From Macquaria australasica (taxonomy: Eukaryota > Chordata > Actinopteri > Centrarchiformes > Percichthyidae): DNA of 64,000 nt. Shown piece by piece: positions 32,295 through 44,400 of this stretch (position 1 is its first letter; every line of letters begins with the position of its first letter). The notes under the pieces were generated by a model. It was not told the DNA's origin, made no database searches, and saw nothing but the letters and a program-made list of their open reading frames with translations. Location of the stretch: the NCBI GenBank assembly GCA_005408345.1, contig SEMN01000638.1, positions 206,988 through 270,987 of the forward strand, read 5' to 3'. A program made the position numbers and the translations under genes.

Positions 32295-32640
32295 TGTGGT
32301 GGCGGGGCGTGGTTTAGCGCTCAGCTGCAGAGGAGAGAGGTGGGGGAGTGGCTCAGGGAGTCAGGGCAGCACACAGGTGCCGCAAATGATAATCAGCGTG
32401 TGTGTGTTTATCAGTAGCGGCAGCCTGGGGAGAGGGGGAATGGAGCTGGAGAGCGGAGAAGGACACACGGCAGAGCTGCCAGGCACCCAGAGAAGAGAAG
32501 GAAACGACGGCTTCCCCGCACGGAAACGAAGGGAGGAAGGACAGTCGGGTTGGATGTGTGTGTTGCAAGTGAGCTCAGTGGAGCAAAATAAAGGGCCAGG
32601 GAGAATCCACATGTGGTTTGAATCAAAAGTGAAAATGATT
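32295..32640 (+). mobile_element. Ty3/Gypsy LTR fragment
   Basis: Begins TGTGGTGGCGGGGCGTGG and contains GCTGCAGAGGAGAGAGG, GGGGGAGTGGCTCAGGGAG, CACAGGTGCCGC and, near the end, AAAATAAAGGGCC as a poly(A) signal. The same word order occurs on the minus strand at 57,312-56,962, which supports a shared LTR family. No terminal CA with target duplication was found, so it may be truncated. Confidence 0.6.
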
Positions 32641-33346
32641 TCTTAAACAATTTACATAAATCAGCATTGTTATATGAAAGATCAGTGAAATGAGTGAAAC
32701 AAAACACACAAAAGGAGAGCAGACGGGAGCTGAGAGAGAGCGACAGGGACAGATCAGGCCAGGTCAGCCTCCTCTCTGCTTGGTTTCTTCCTGAAAGGGG
32801 AGGCGAAAAGAGGACGAGGCAGGCAGAGTCAGAGAGTTTGCCACAATATTTTAAGTTATGTGGTACAAATAATGTTAATTTTACTCCTGCAGTTGTTGTG
32901 TTGGTAGTCTTTCTTATACACTGATTTTCTGTATACGGTCAGTTGCCAGTTGATTTGGTCTTACTATCCAGGGGTTAAATTTGTATTTGTGAGAAGAGGG
33001 AGCCCTTGTCCAACTAGGTTGTAGAGGAAGCCCAGCTGTCACAGCTGTACTTCTGTATTAATGAAATTGGATAATCATAGCAGCAGGGACTCTGGATGTA
33101 TAGCAGAGGAGCAGAAGTCAGCGTTGGGAGTTTGAATGAAAAACTACACAGGACAGAGCTCGTCTTCCAGACTCCCTGGGTGTTTGTGTGGCTGTGTGTC
33201 CCCAGTGGAGCAGCAGTGGAGCGAGTGCTATCAGCGGCTCTGCTGAGCCTCAGCTCCTGATCCTCAGCTGGCTGATTATGTCTGCTCTAAACCAAGCCCA
33301 CACTTCTTCCCTCTGTCCTACAAAAAGCCACCCGATAACAATACTG
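32641..33346. other. No recognisable gene
   Basis: Unique-looking sequence between two LTR pieces. Confidence 0.5.
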
Positions 33347-33854
33347 TAACACTCTGTCATGGTTGAGGGTGCTCTCCTCTCCTTCCCTTGTGTTTTCCTG
33401 TTTTCCCTGCCACTTGTGTTCCTGTCTGTTTGTCTGTTGGTGTTTGTGTGTGGGCGGGTGAGTGTCCATGGCTGGGCGTGGCGGTGGCTTCCCGCTTCTC
33501 ACCTGAGCAGCTGTGGCAGATCTACTAATCACCTCTCCAGCCTTCATATACCTGGTCCTGCTCGCCACTCATCACCAGATCCTTCCGTCTACCAGTGCAG
33601 TAACTACGGCTCTAGTTTACTCCTGCCTGCTCGATATCTGCCTGCCAAGCCTGCTCCACCTCGCCTGCCTGGACCTCCACGGTGTCTCGCCTCCGCCCTG
33701 CCTGGGTTCTGGTTTGGACTCACCTCTCGTCCAGGATCACTCCTGATTTTCTCCCCTCCTCTGGCTTCCTCTACTACAGAAACTTGCTTGTGAACTGTTG
33801 CTACTGAATCTGTCGTTCTGCTTATTGGGGTCCCTCCTAGCCTCTATAACACTC
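33347..33854 (+). mobile_element. Solo LTR flanked by TAACACTC repeats
   Basis: Starts TGTCATGGTTGAGG at 33,355, shows the CT/GT-rich U3 texture of the other Gypsy LTRs here and a TATA-like TTCATATACC near 33,543. An identical 8-bp word TAACACTC flanks it (33,347-33,354 and 33,847-33,854). The right edge is ambiguous: either the LTR ends ...TATAACA at 33,851, giving TG...CA ends, or the shared word is the target duplication. No internal coding region. Confidence 0.65.
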
Positions 33855-33959
33855 GATGCAATACTCATTTTGTCACTGTTCTAAAGGAACCACGTGTGAA
33901 GTAGAAAGATAAAAAGCCTTTCATTTTCTACATACAGTGTGTGTATGTAGCCCCTGGAG

Positions 33960-34150
33960 GATGACTCCTATTGATTCTGGTGACCTCCTGACCTTCTCTA
34001 GCACCACCTTGACCGAAACTTTTACACAAGACAAAATATCAGTTAAACTCCTTTTTTAAATTTGCTGTGGAAATTCATGGTATTCATGGAAAAATCATCA
34101 TGCTTTGATGACCTCTAGTGTTACCACCAGGTCAAAATGTACCTTTGTGT
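33960..34150 (+). repeat. Family A repeat fragment
   Basis: GATTCTGGTGACCTCCTGACC, CTCTAGCACCACC, and GATGACCTCTAGTGTTACCACCAGGTC with AATTCATGG words match the family A order seen at 13.6 and 48.5 kb, in diverged form. Confidence 0.45.
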
Positions 34151-35416
34151 ACTCTCTTACAAGTAAGAAAAAATGATAGGATGAGGTACTACGGAGTCAA
34201 TTTGGATGTGGTCATCTTTTATTGCCCAAATTCAAGTTTTTGTCGAATAGCCTATAAAAGTTTATCTTTTTTTCTCAATGTTCATTCTTAAGGTCAATAA
34301 GTTATAAATTGAAGTCTTGTACAAAAGTGACCTCAGTATAGTCAGCTAAAGACTATTAACCCTGCTGGCTACATGTACAGCACTCTGGTGATGTGGTCTA
34401 CACCAACGCTATCAGTAATATCTGTTATAAGCAATAGCAGAGACAAACTCCTGGCTTAGCATGCAGGTGTGTATCAAACAGGTGACACTGAAGCTCCTCC
34501 CTCTTAGAGGAAAGCCTCTATAAACATTGCTCCTCTGTAACAGGTGCTCTGTAGTGAGTTGGGACCTCACCTGGATGGTAATGCCACTAATTCAGAGGTT
34601 TTGCAGCAAGCGTCAACTAGATGTGTTTTTTTTTTTTTTTTTTTTTTTTGTCCAACAGATCTCTAAAATATAAAAATACAATGCCTCTTTTTTTTAACAT
34701 TAAACAGTTCACATGGCATCACATTATTATAAGCAGTACAATAGTATTATCAGTAGCAGCCTACTAGTAGACGTACTCGCATTAAGGATGCTGATCCTGA
34801 CCTTACTAAGCTGATCTGATATCAGCCAGATGTGACCAATAAATAGTCTTCTTTTCTTAGCTACATGCATTGTGAAGCACATGCAGGAGGTGGCGTATCA
34901 GCAGTAGCTTTACGCATCAACCTCACAGTAACATTGACAGTTATCTAACATTACCAAAAATTTACTCGATATAGTTTTTCTAAAACTAGATGAAAACATT
35001 TCCTGCACTTTTTGTTGCTCATTTTGAAACATAGCATGGATGAAACAGTTTTTATTATATAATTAACAAAGCTTAATAAAGGAGAGAATCTCAGAAAACA
35101 AAGATGGACATCACATCTCATTAAGACAAACGTTTACTAATCTCTAAAAATACTAACGATAACATTGTTTGCCAGGACAGTTTTGATTTGTGAGGAAGAA
35201 GAGACATACACAGGTAAAGTGGTTTGTGAAGAGATGTAGAAGCACATAATTAGACTGTCCACCTGCCACCGAATGCAGCATTGGTTCTGATCAAAGTTTA
35301 TCAGTTAAGTACAGACCTTTCCAACAGTACCTAACTTTTGCACAAGCTGACACAGAATGTTGACGTATGGAAGTCTCCACTTATATTTAAGAACAAGTTA
35401 CAGCCTCAGGTTCCCC
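34151..35416. other. No gene; poly-T tract
   Basis: A run of about 24 T at 34,627-34,650 is the only clear structure. The rest is AT-rich without recognisable motifs. Confidence 0.5.
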
Positions 35417-35931
35417 TTATGGCCAGTTCAGACCAAAGATTCACGATGAGACGAAACAGTTTTAGAACGTTGCAGGGAAAAGTTGCAGCAGTGTGAACCG
35501 GCCCGTCTCAGCCCGACTCAAGCCGGCTGATAGCGTTGTCTGTGACTCAGCTTGTCAAATTGCCAGTGACTGGTTTTAGAACGTAAGGCGCGTCACCTGT
35601 TTCAACAGCCAATCAGCTCGTAACAAAGTCAGCTTGTCATCCTGACCCTCATCTTAAGTTTTCGCCGTTTCATCAACACTAGAAATACAACTGTAGCAAG
35701 TAACTCATTATCACTATCCTCATTCATGTTTTAAGATACTACAAATTATATCCAGCTACAAAAAAAGCCTGAGAGTTTGCAGTTAGAACGGAAGTACAGA
35801 GAGTTGTTGCCATGGCAACGATACACTGTCTCATCTAGTCTCATTGGTGTAAACTGGCAGGTTTCAGAGCGTTGCAGACTCAGCGCATTGCAAGTAGTTG
35901 CAAGTTTCAACTCTTGTTGAACTTGGCTTAA
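35417..35931 (+). mobile_element. TTAA-type MITE, copy 1
   Basis: Element 35,421-35,927, preceded by TTAT and followed by TTAA. Left end GGCCAGTTCAGACCAAAGAT; the reverse complement of the right end starts GCCAAGTTCA. The body words TAGAACGTTGCAGGGAAAAG, CCAATCAGCTCGTAAC and GTTGCCATGGCAAC recur inverted in the copy at 38,309-38,768. There is no coding capacity. TTAA targets are used by piggyBac and Kolobok elements, so one of these may have mobilised it. Confidence 0.75.
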
Positions 35932-38304
35932 GAGATCACTGGTATCAGATCAGTGCACAGTATTGATGAAATCAGGATCAGGGAAGACAAACTTGGTCTA
36001 GACCTAACTGTGCCACTATATGATGATGATGATAGGACCCTGGTTCTGATCTGTGCTGTGAACACCCAATCAGAGGCTTAGCACACCATAACTGTAATGT
36101 TAATGTGAACACAATATGAGTTTGTCTTCAGTGTATGCACTTTGTGGTTCAGTTAAAGAGGAGTTTAGTCTGTTTTAAAAAGACTGCAGGTAAATTCAAG
36201 GGTGTAGATGGTTAGGGTTAACAAGCACAGCAGGTGAATGCTCAAAAACATTCATTTTGAAGAACTGACCATGGGATATTAGCATTGAAGTAGTAACAAA
36301 GGTAATAAAGTAAAATAGATAGGAGTTTAAAGCTGATTCAGTAAATTAGGATTTCTGTTGATGCATCCCTTTATCTGTACAAAAATATCCAAATGACGTT
36401 ATTCTGTGTCATAAGTGTAAATTTATATACACCATACATAAAATACTTTTTTTATATATGTGTGCATGTGTGTCACTCCTCTAGGTATTCTATACAAGTG
36501 AGTTGGCCGGGTTGCAGTGTTGATTAATTTACTTCTGCTGAAACAATCTAAATGTAAATTGGACCTCTCTATCTGTGTCTCCCAGACTATAATGAGAAGA
36601 GAATTTAAATGACCTGGTTGCTTTTCATCCATTCTGACGCAAAGTTGAAATTTACAGAGAGCCGACTTCTGTGTAAACAAAAAGAAATTATGTATAGGAA
36701 AGGGAAAAAACCTCAATAAACCCTACTGGAAACTTACACGATATAAAGTTTTGTCAGGATGGTGGTACATAGTAAGCATTTGGTAATGGTTTTAGTAGAG
36801 CTATTATAGGACCAGCTGTTTAAAAAGTGGATGTCTCCCAAAGGACATCTTTTTGTTTTGGGGCCTACAAGTAGAGATGTATGACCAGTGGATCAGCTGC
36901 TCTGTCTGTCTGCTCAACACTTTGGGCGAGAGCATACCTCAACACTGACTGCATGTGTGGCACTGGGTGTTTGAAAAGACGGAAATATTAGCCCACCCCC
37001 CAAACATTTTTGAATTCAGTGAAAACTAAGGTCTCAAAAACATGATATACTCTACATTGTCACTTATCTGTATTATTCTGGCATTAGGTCTTTCACTGGG
37101 ATGTGTGGTTATTTTATTCCTGCTAATCACAACATGGTCAGTAGATGGCACTTTATGCATTATACTACAGCATCAGTAGCTAACGCCAGTAGAGTAGTAG
37201 AGTCAGTACATGATGAGTGAGTTCCAGTATACACGCAACAGAGTGCTTCTGACCTGCACTATATTTTCATATTTTCAACAGGTAAACTGACTCTAAACAG
37301 GTAGTAGACAATTGTAATATACTTGAGTAGAGCCTTAGTTTGTAACTGTAACATGCAGAGACATGGAATTTAATCATAGCGAAAATGAGGGGTTGCCTAG
37401 CTTCTGTGATTAAAAGGCCGGGCGCTAATCAAAAGAAGTCCGCTAGCTAAAATAAAAGACAGTCCAGTACCTTTCTATGAGCTAAAGATAGTTGAATGGA
37501 TGAACAGTTATCTGTTTTAGAGATTGATGTTTGGTGATAAACTGTGAAATACCGCTAAATCGTGGGAACGTTTATAGCAGCGTAGTTTAGTAGTGTGTTT
37601 CAAGCAGAAAGGATAGCTAACGGTTATATGCTAATGCTAATTGCTGTTAGCATGTTAATGTTACAGCCCGTGTTATTCCTTTGATATCCCGTCACAGTCA
37701 TTGAGTTCACACAGTATTCAGTTTATGCTTTTATTGTAATTCCTGTAAGTACACTGGGAAAGAGAATTACAGTGACCGATGTTTTTGGTAGGGAATACTG
37801 TTAATTTAGATGATGTTAATTCATGTAAGTATAATTCAAATAAGTTTAAAAGTGGCGACAAGTCATATACTAAAACAGTGTTAAATACTTACCTGGCGTT
37901 TTCATGTAAACTAAGGTTGTCTATTGCTTACCTGTCTATACCTGTGAAAAGAGCGTTCAGATGAGTATTGATAGTAATGTGTTTATGACATTTTGTATGA
38001 GTTGTCAATGGCATTTAAATGTTTATTATTATTAGTTATATTTGCTTATAGTGTAGAAGAATAAGGCACTAAGTAGAAAGTAAACGCAAGCAGTAGAGTA
38101 TTAGAAGCCGTCAGTACGATGAGTGAGTTCCAGTGTGCACACAACAGCACTTCTCATCCTGCACTGTATTTTCATATTTTTAATAGAAATTAAATGTGTC
38201 GCACCAGAGTGAGCTTTGCATCATTCTTGCATGTGTAACACATGAAATTAGCTGAGGATAGTTGTGGTTTTCAAATCATGAAGCCTTTCCATTTTTGGTT
38301 GTCC
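35932..38304. other. No gene; diverged direct duplication
   Basis: Segments 37,189-37,283 and 38,091-38,186 are diverged direct repeats: GATGAGTGAGTTCCAGT, CCTGCACT and GTATTTTCATATTTT words occur in both, in the same order. About 900 bp separates them. The stretch between has no long frame or known motif. Confidence 0.55.
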
Positions 38305-38772
38305 TTAAAGCCCAGTTCAGACCAAAGATCTGCGACGGGACGAGTTGAAACTTGCAACTACTTGCAATGCACCAGTCTGCAACATTCTGAAACCTGCCAG
38401 TTTACACCAATGGGACAAGACGAGAGTGTATTGTTTCCATGACAAACACTCTCTGACTTCTGTTCTAACTGCCAACTCTCAGGCTTTTTTTGTAACTGGA
38501 TATAACATATTGACGAAACGGTGAAAACTTAAAAATACGAGAGGGTCGAGATGACCGACTGACTTCGCTGCAAGCTAATTGGCTGTTGAAGCAGGTGATG
38601 TGCATTACGTTATAAACCAGTCTCTGGCGACTTGACAGACTGAGTCGCAGGCGACGTCATCAACTGCCTTGAGTCGAGCTGAGACGGGTCAGTTCACACC
38701 GCTGCAACTTTTCCTGCAATGTTCTAAAACGGTTTGGTCTCGGCACAAATCTTTTGTCTGAAGTGGCCTTAA
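38305..38772 (-). mobile_element. TTAA-type MITE, copy 2 (opposite orientation)
   Basis: Element 38,309-38,768 with exact TTAA at both sides (38,305-38,308 and 38,769-38,772). Ends are AGCCCAGTTCAGACCAAAGA and, reverse complemented, GGCCACTTCAGACAAAAGA. It is the same family as 35,421-35,927 in inverse orientation. Confidence 0.85.
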
Positions 38773-38991
38773 GATTTCTTCTTGCACCACCCTCAGGACT
38801 AACTTTACATTTTAGCCCCACCATCGGTAGGTTCCCAGGTATTCTCCTTGGGTTCTTACCCATCTTTGTCTCCCAAGGTAGATAATTACCTGTACCTGTT
38901 TCTCCTCTGCAATGAGCTCTGCACACCACTTTGATATAAGCACAACTCATATTGCTAATCATACATAGGGGACCTTAGATTTTAAAGCTGC

Positions 38992-39490
38992 ACTAATCAA
39001 TGTTTTGAAATGCATCAAATGTGTAATGTGAAAGGGGTTGCACGTAGTGACAGACCGACAGAATTATCACCCGACTCAGATTATAATTCCTCAGCTCTAT
39101 GGACCCTGTTAGTCGTTTTTTGTGTCATTAATTTGGTTTTGCAGCTGCAAATGTTGCTCAAGCCACAGTGGTTTTCTGTGCAAAAGCTCGGATAAACCTA
39201 CTGTAAACTACCAAACACCAAACAGCAGATGGACAAAGTTAGCAATTAGCTGGGGAACATAATGCAGCATTTAGCAAGAAAAAAAGCTCTTGGTGGAGAA
39301 CAAAACAGGTGAAACAAGAGTGAATTTTGGACTTTCATTCATCAGGTCGCCACAGAAAAATAAATTCTAATGTTGCTCAGTGTCTGCTGGGTGTGTAAAT
39401 AGGCAAAGGTTTGCTAACGAAGTTTGCCATAATGATGATGGCTGTTCAAAGCCCCAGAGTGGACAAAAAAATCAGTTAATATAGCTTTAA
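38992..39490. mobile_element. Second family of TTAA-flanked MITE
   Basis: Element 38,996-39,486 between TTAA words (38,992-38,995 and 39,487-39,490). Left end AGCTGCACTAATCAATGTTT and reverse-complemented right end AGCTATATTAACTGATTTTT form an inverted repeat. No coding capacity. It lies 220 bp from the previous MITE but is unrelated in sequence. Confidence 0.7.
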
Positions 39491-42400
39491 GATTGTTTAA
39501 AGATTGCAGCTTTGACATTTGCTGACATACTTGATAAAGTATGTCAAGATTTTGAGGAAAAAACATTGAAGAGATGTTAACATGACTGCTGCTACCAGCA
39601 TAGAAAGTGAAAAATGAACTTGAAAGCATTTAGCTACATCCACTATCTGCACTGTTGCGTAAATCTGTTATCTGTATTTTTTCAGAAGCTGAACATTTTT
39701 CTGATATCAGTCCAAAATAAAGTTTCCATAAGTTTTACTCTGCATGTGTTGGTCTGGATACACATATTGCCATCCCTCCAATGCTTCCTGGGTATATTTG
39801 ATATACTGCTGTACCTGTTCTTTCTTGGCCTTGCTTTATTTATGACTTAATACATTTATAACGATTATCCTCAGACTTTTCCTCCTTTCCCCATCACCTG
39901 ACTACACCACTTCCCTCATCTGCTCTGGCACACATCTTGCTTATTGTCAACAAATCCCATGAAAAGGCCGTCTCTCAATACTTACTGTCTGACTTACCTG
40001 TGTGTGTCTCTCAGCCCCCAGCCCATTGGTTCCTACTGAAGGTATAAATCTTTAAAAATGTCTCACATATACATAGTGTCTTTTAAAAAAGGGCACAGAA
40101 ATGTCCTTAAAAATGCTGTTTTTTAGTGAAACAGAGTGTACTTTCATCTGTGGATTAATACACACTATTGAGTATTCCCTGCAGCAGGATGGTGTATGTG
40201 GGATCACAATAAACTACAGTTTGTGTGTGTGTTGATGGTAATGAAGGAACATGTCACCCAGCCACAGTGTGGCTCACTGATGTGCTTTTTCTATGGCTTA
40301 GATACACACACACACACATACACAATACTTGTTAGTAGATGTATTCACTGTTGGTTTGAGTCTGTGAATGAGATTTGTTGATGAAAAGAAAACTATAGAA
40401 TATCACCAGCCATATATTTAAAACAGTGATATTTGCCAAAACCAGCTATTAAAAATCTGCGTAGTTTTCATCCATCATCATTTCATTGAGTGATTACGTC
40501 TATATTTAACAGTCATGCAGAAGATCTCATTAATGCTCTTATATCAACCAGACTAGACTAATGAAAGGTCTTCTCACACTCTCTCAAAAACCAACAACTA
40601 CAGATGTACTGTTGTGCCTAAGTCTCACTTCTGTGCTGAATATAATTCTATTATACAGTTCAAAATGGCAAACCTTTGAATTAGGTCTATACAGTCTACT
40701 GATTAACAACTAACACACTTTGGCTTCATGCAAAAACCCTACAGTTGCTTATCTTATATTACAAAAACTTTAACGTTATTTCAATTCACAGGTGCAGTGA
40801 CCCAGTTTCCCCACATGGATCAGTGAAGTCACTTTTACACCAAACCCCAGTGACATTTTCATTTTTTAACAGATCTGGAAAGTCCCTATCATAACTAGTG
40901 CTGTAGTTTTTAAAGGTGCTGATGAGAGGTCTCCTCTTCCTCTGACTCGGGACGTTTGACTCTGCTTTGCTGATAAATTGCAGCTGCTATTTGCTCCCCT
41001 CTCTGCGGGAAGAGACTATGAATTCACTTCATTAAAATTCCACCGGGGAAGATGACACCTTTTATTTAAGGTCTCCCATTCTCTCCCTCCCTCTCTCTCT
41101 GTCTTTCTGTCTAGCTCCCTCTCTCTGCTCTTTTTTCGTTTTACACTGGGGAGATTGATTTGAATTTTAATTTGCCAGCACAATGTCACAGCGTCTGTTT
41201 GTGAAATGAGGTCAAGGAGCTCAAGTTGTTTTACACGATCAATACGAGGGAATGTAATGTGATAAAGGAAAAATGCTGGACCATGCCAATACTCACAGGC
41301 CTTCAGATACAGTCTTCCTATGGAAATATTAGCAAAGATATCATGCTGATATAACCAAGGTCTTTTCATTATGTGCCTCTTCTGTCAATGGAAAGCCTCA
41401 TATCAAACTCCATATTTTATTCAGTGACTATGAGGGCAGCCTGAATGAATGACTGAACCACAGACAAAGTACAGAGGAGGGTTTCAGGGAATAAAGTGTG
41501 CTCCTGCCACCTTCATATCCAGCAGTAGAGGCTCAACCTGTGGGATGTGTCTGTTATGTGAGTTGATGATTGAAACAGACATGCTCAGCTAAGCTTCAGA
41601 GAGCATCTGGCAGATCCACTTATTACTGACTTCATGAGGCTTTCAACTCCCAGTTGACCTATGGTAATCCACACACACACTCGCATACACTGGTGATAGT
41701 CGGTGTGCAATACTCGATGGCTTTGTCTCACATTAAATCTGATCCCAGATTACTCTTTTCTCAATGCTGTCACAGTATGAAGTTGTTGACAGGTTGTAAT
41801 TACAAAGTACCCCACATTGTGTTCTATCCAGTAGGACGAGACTGTTTTATTGTTTCTATTAAAAACACAAATTAGCATACACTGTTTTTGTGAAACACTC
41901 TACACAAGCTGACATTAATTGTTCAATTATGTTTTTGTATCAAATGTCTTCATGTACAAGAAGTAATATCGCATACAGTCCCATCATTTCATACAACCAA
42001 CACGCTGACTGAGACTTGGCATAAGCTTCCACAGTGCCACAATACTACTATAGTACCATATAGTTACCTTACACTGTAGAACAATTTATCCCACTTGGTG
42101 CTTCAAAATACAGAATTGCCTGAAAAGCAAAATATGGATGCCTCAAATCAACCAAAATCCTTTGTTATTAAACGCAAATATGATGGATATATATTGTCAA
42201 TGCAGAGTATTAACAAGTACACAACCATCTTGACTTGTCTGGTGACGTGAGCGCTTGCAAGGCGTAAACATGGGCATTGGTACATTCACTTTCAGCAGCA
42301 TGATCCCTCCTTGTTTTCTTCCTGCAGATTTCAGTGGAAATCATTGAAACTGAAAGCCTCTCCAATGCCCAACCATACAAGCAGCAGAGTGCAAGGACAA

Positions 42401-44320
42401 TGACAGAGGTTAATGACAATAAAGTGTTTGATAAGAAGCTGTATAATGTACATCTTGTGGAATGCTCTTGTTTGCCCGCTAGCTTTGCTAGCTCCTGCAA
42501 TGGATGAATTAAGATAGTGGATAGTGTGCTCCAAAATGGCGCCCCACTCATTCCAGTGAAAGTTGCTCTTTGGCGCATACGGCAAAGAGTTTTTCAGGCT
42601 TCTGTACTTTTGAGCCAATAGAGTACGTGCATTAGAGTCGTCCTCTCAGCAAAATATTGCCAGAATTGCCTCACAGCCCAGCATTGTTCATGGGGGCTAA
42701 GCTCCTGCAATAAATGCTTACAACCGTGCCCTTTAAAATATACCTCTCTTAAAGCCATAGTGTCTTTTTAAAGAAACCTTTAATTAATTGCCTCCAATGT
42801 ACACACTAGACAAAGTGAAACTGCCTATTTGAGAGCATTTCCAGAAGCTGCATTGTATTAGTATTTCTAGAAAGAAGCTGGGGGGTTGGTTCCTCTATCT
42901 AGTGGCAACTGGATCAGCACATTAAGGCAGTTTCAAGTTCCTCATTTAGTTCTGTTGGTTGCTGCTTGGTGGTTACATGGTGTTTACTAGGAGTAAAGTG
43001 TACAGAACTATAAATGACAGGATAAAAAAAAGAAATGAGATGAAAAGGATGATGAGATGAATTTCAACCAGGATTCACTACAGGGAAAACGGGGTAAAAT
43101 AAAACTAAACACACTCATAAAATGCTTACACTTTTAGGAAACATTAAACAAATTTTCTTGCACCTCGCTTCCATTTCCCCCAGTTTCCACACTACTTTAT
43201 ATGTATTCCAGGTGCTGTTTTGATGGGAAAACTTGATTACCTAGTTGAGTTGAGATGAAGAAAACTTTTCATCTTCAGTTCTCAGCTGTAGTACATGTCT
43301 CTCGGCTTGGATTGCAATCACTGAGCGATTGTCTGACAAGGTTATGATGTGAATACTAAGCTCCAGCCTATACTTTTCATCATTGTTAACCACACTAGAG
43401 ACTGACTTGGACAGAGATAGGCCAGGAAATATCCTGGGGCCTGCTGTTTGATCCTCACAAACAATACACAAGACTGTCCTGTTGAAGTCCTGCTAGCAGA
43501 CCTTCATCATACCCCACAATACCTAAGTGGTCTTTTTTCCCACTCTGCCAGTCTTTCCAGTCCAGCTAAAAATGCAACGTGTGTTGAAGCTGGTGCCACA
43601 TGAAAGGCCATGGGGTCATAATAATCTAAAGGTTCACCTGGGAGCGTGACTGTGCTTAGTCAATTCCAAGGCAATCTGTCTGTTAGATTATGAAATAACT
43701 TCTGTGCAAATCTGACAGTGTGATTTCCTCTTGTTCCACCTGCATGTTAAACTGAGTGCCCAGAATGGAAAGCATTCATGCTCTGGGTAACATGCTGCTG
43801 GTGGATTTTATAATAATCTAGCCATTCGTTTGATATTAGCTGTGTCTCAGTTGCATACTACAAACTATTTCTAAGCAGGTTTTGAGTATGTAGTGTGTTC
43901 CCACAGGAAAGGTGATACAGTAAAGCATAGCCTACTCAAAACTACGGAAGCCCTGAGAGGCAAGTGAGAACAATAAAATGATGGTGATCCATTTTCTAAG
44001 GCTGATCTAAATAGTTTTCTCTCCTGTGTCCATGACTTAAGAATAGGTGAAAAAAAAGTGTTTGTTGTAATACTCATTTTGGCCAGTACTCCATGTTAGT
44101 GTTAAATAAGACTAAAAGCATTCATGCATTCATTTTCTTCCAGGTGAGCTTTCATTTTTCCATGCACTCTAAAACACAAGGTACATACTGCATTTTGAGA
44201 TTTAACTGGATTAAAAACTTCGACTGGCCTGTAGCACTAGATGAGCAGTCAGGGGTTCATTAGGATTCATCATGGATACTAATACTAAATACTTTGTACT
44301 ACATTTCTGTCTTGATTAAA
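39491..44320. other. No recognisable gene
   Basis: Nearly 5 kb without a recognisable gene. A short CA tract lies at 40,304-40,323. Short CT-rich text occurs at 41,080-41,130. The 117- and 122-codon minus-strand frames at 41,016-41,369 and 42,210-42,578 show no domain; the second spans GCTCTTTGGCGCATACGGC-type text that may be a repeat. Several stretches could be regulatory, but nothing in the sequence alone proves it. Confidence 0.5.
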
Positions 44321-44324
44321 GTGC

Positions 44325-44400
44325 CGACTGACTGACATTGCCATCCCTAGAGCCACGCCGTTAGCATGGCTAACGAAGCAGCCACAGGGCCTTTCTTGCA
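44325..44400 (+). repeat. Short repeat fragment
   Basis: GACATTGCCATCCCTAGAGCCACGCC followed by GCTAGCATGG-like text parallels 12,165-12,205. It is too short to classify. Confidence 0.35.
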
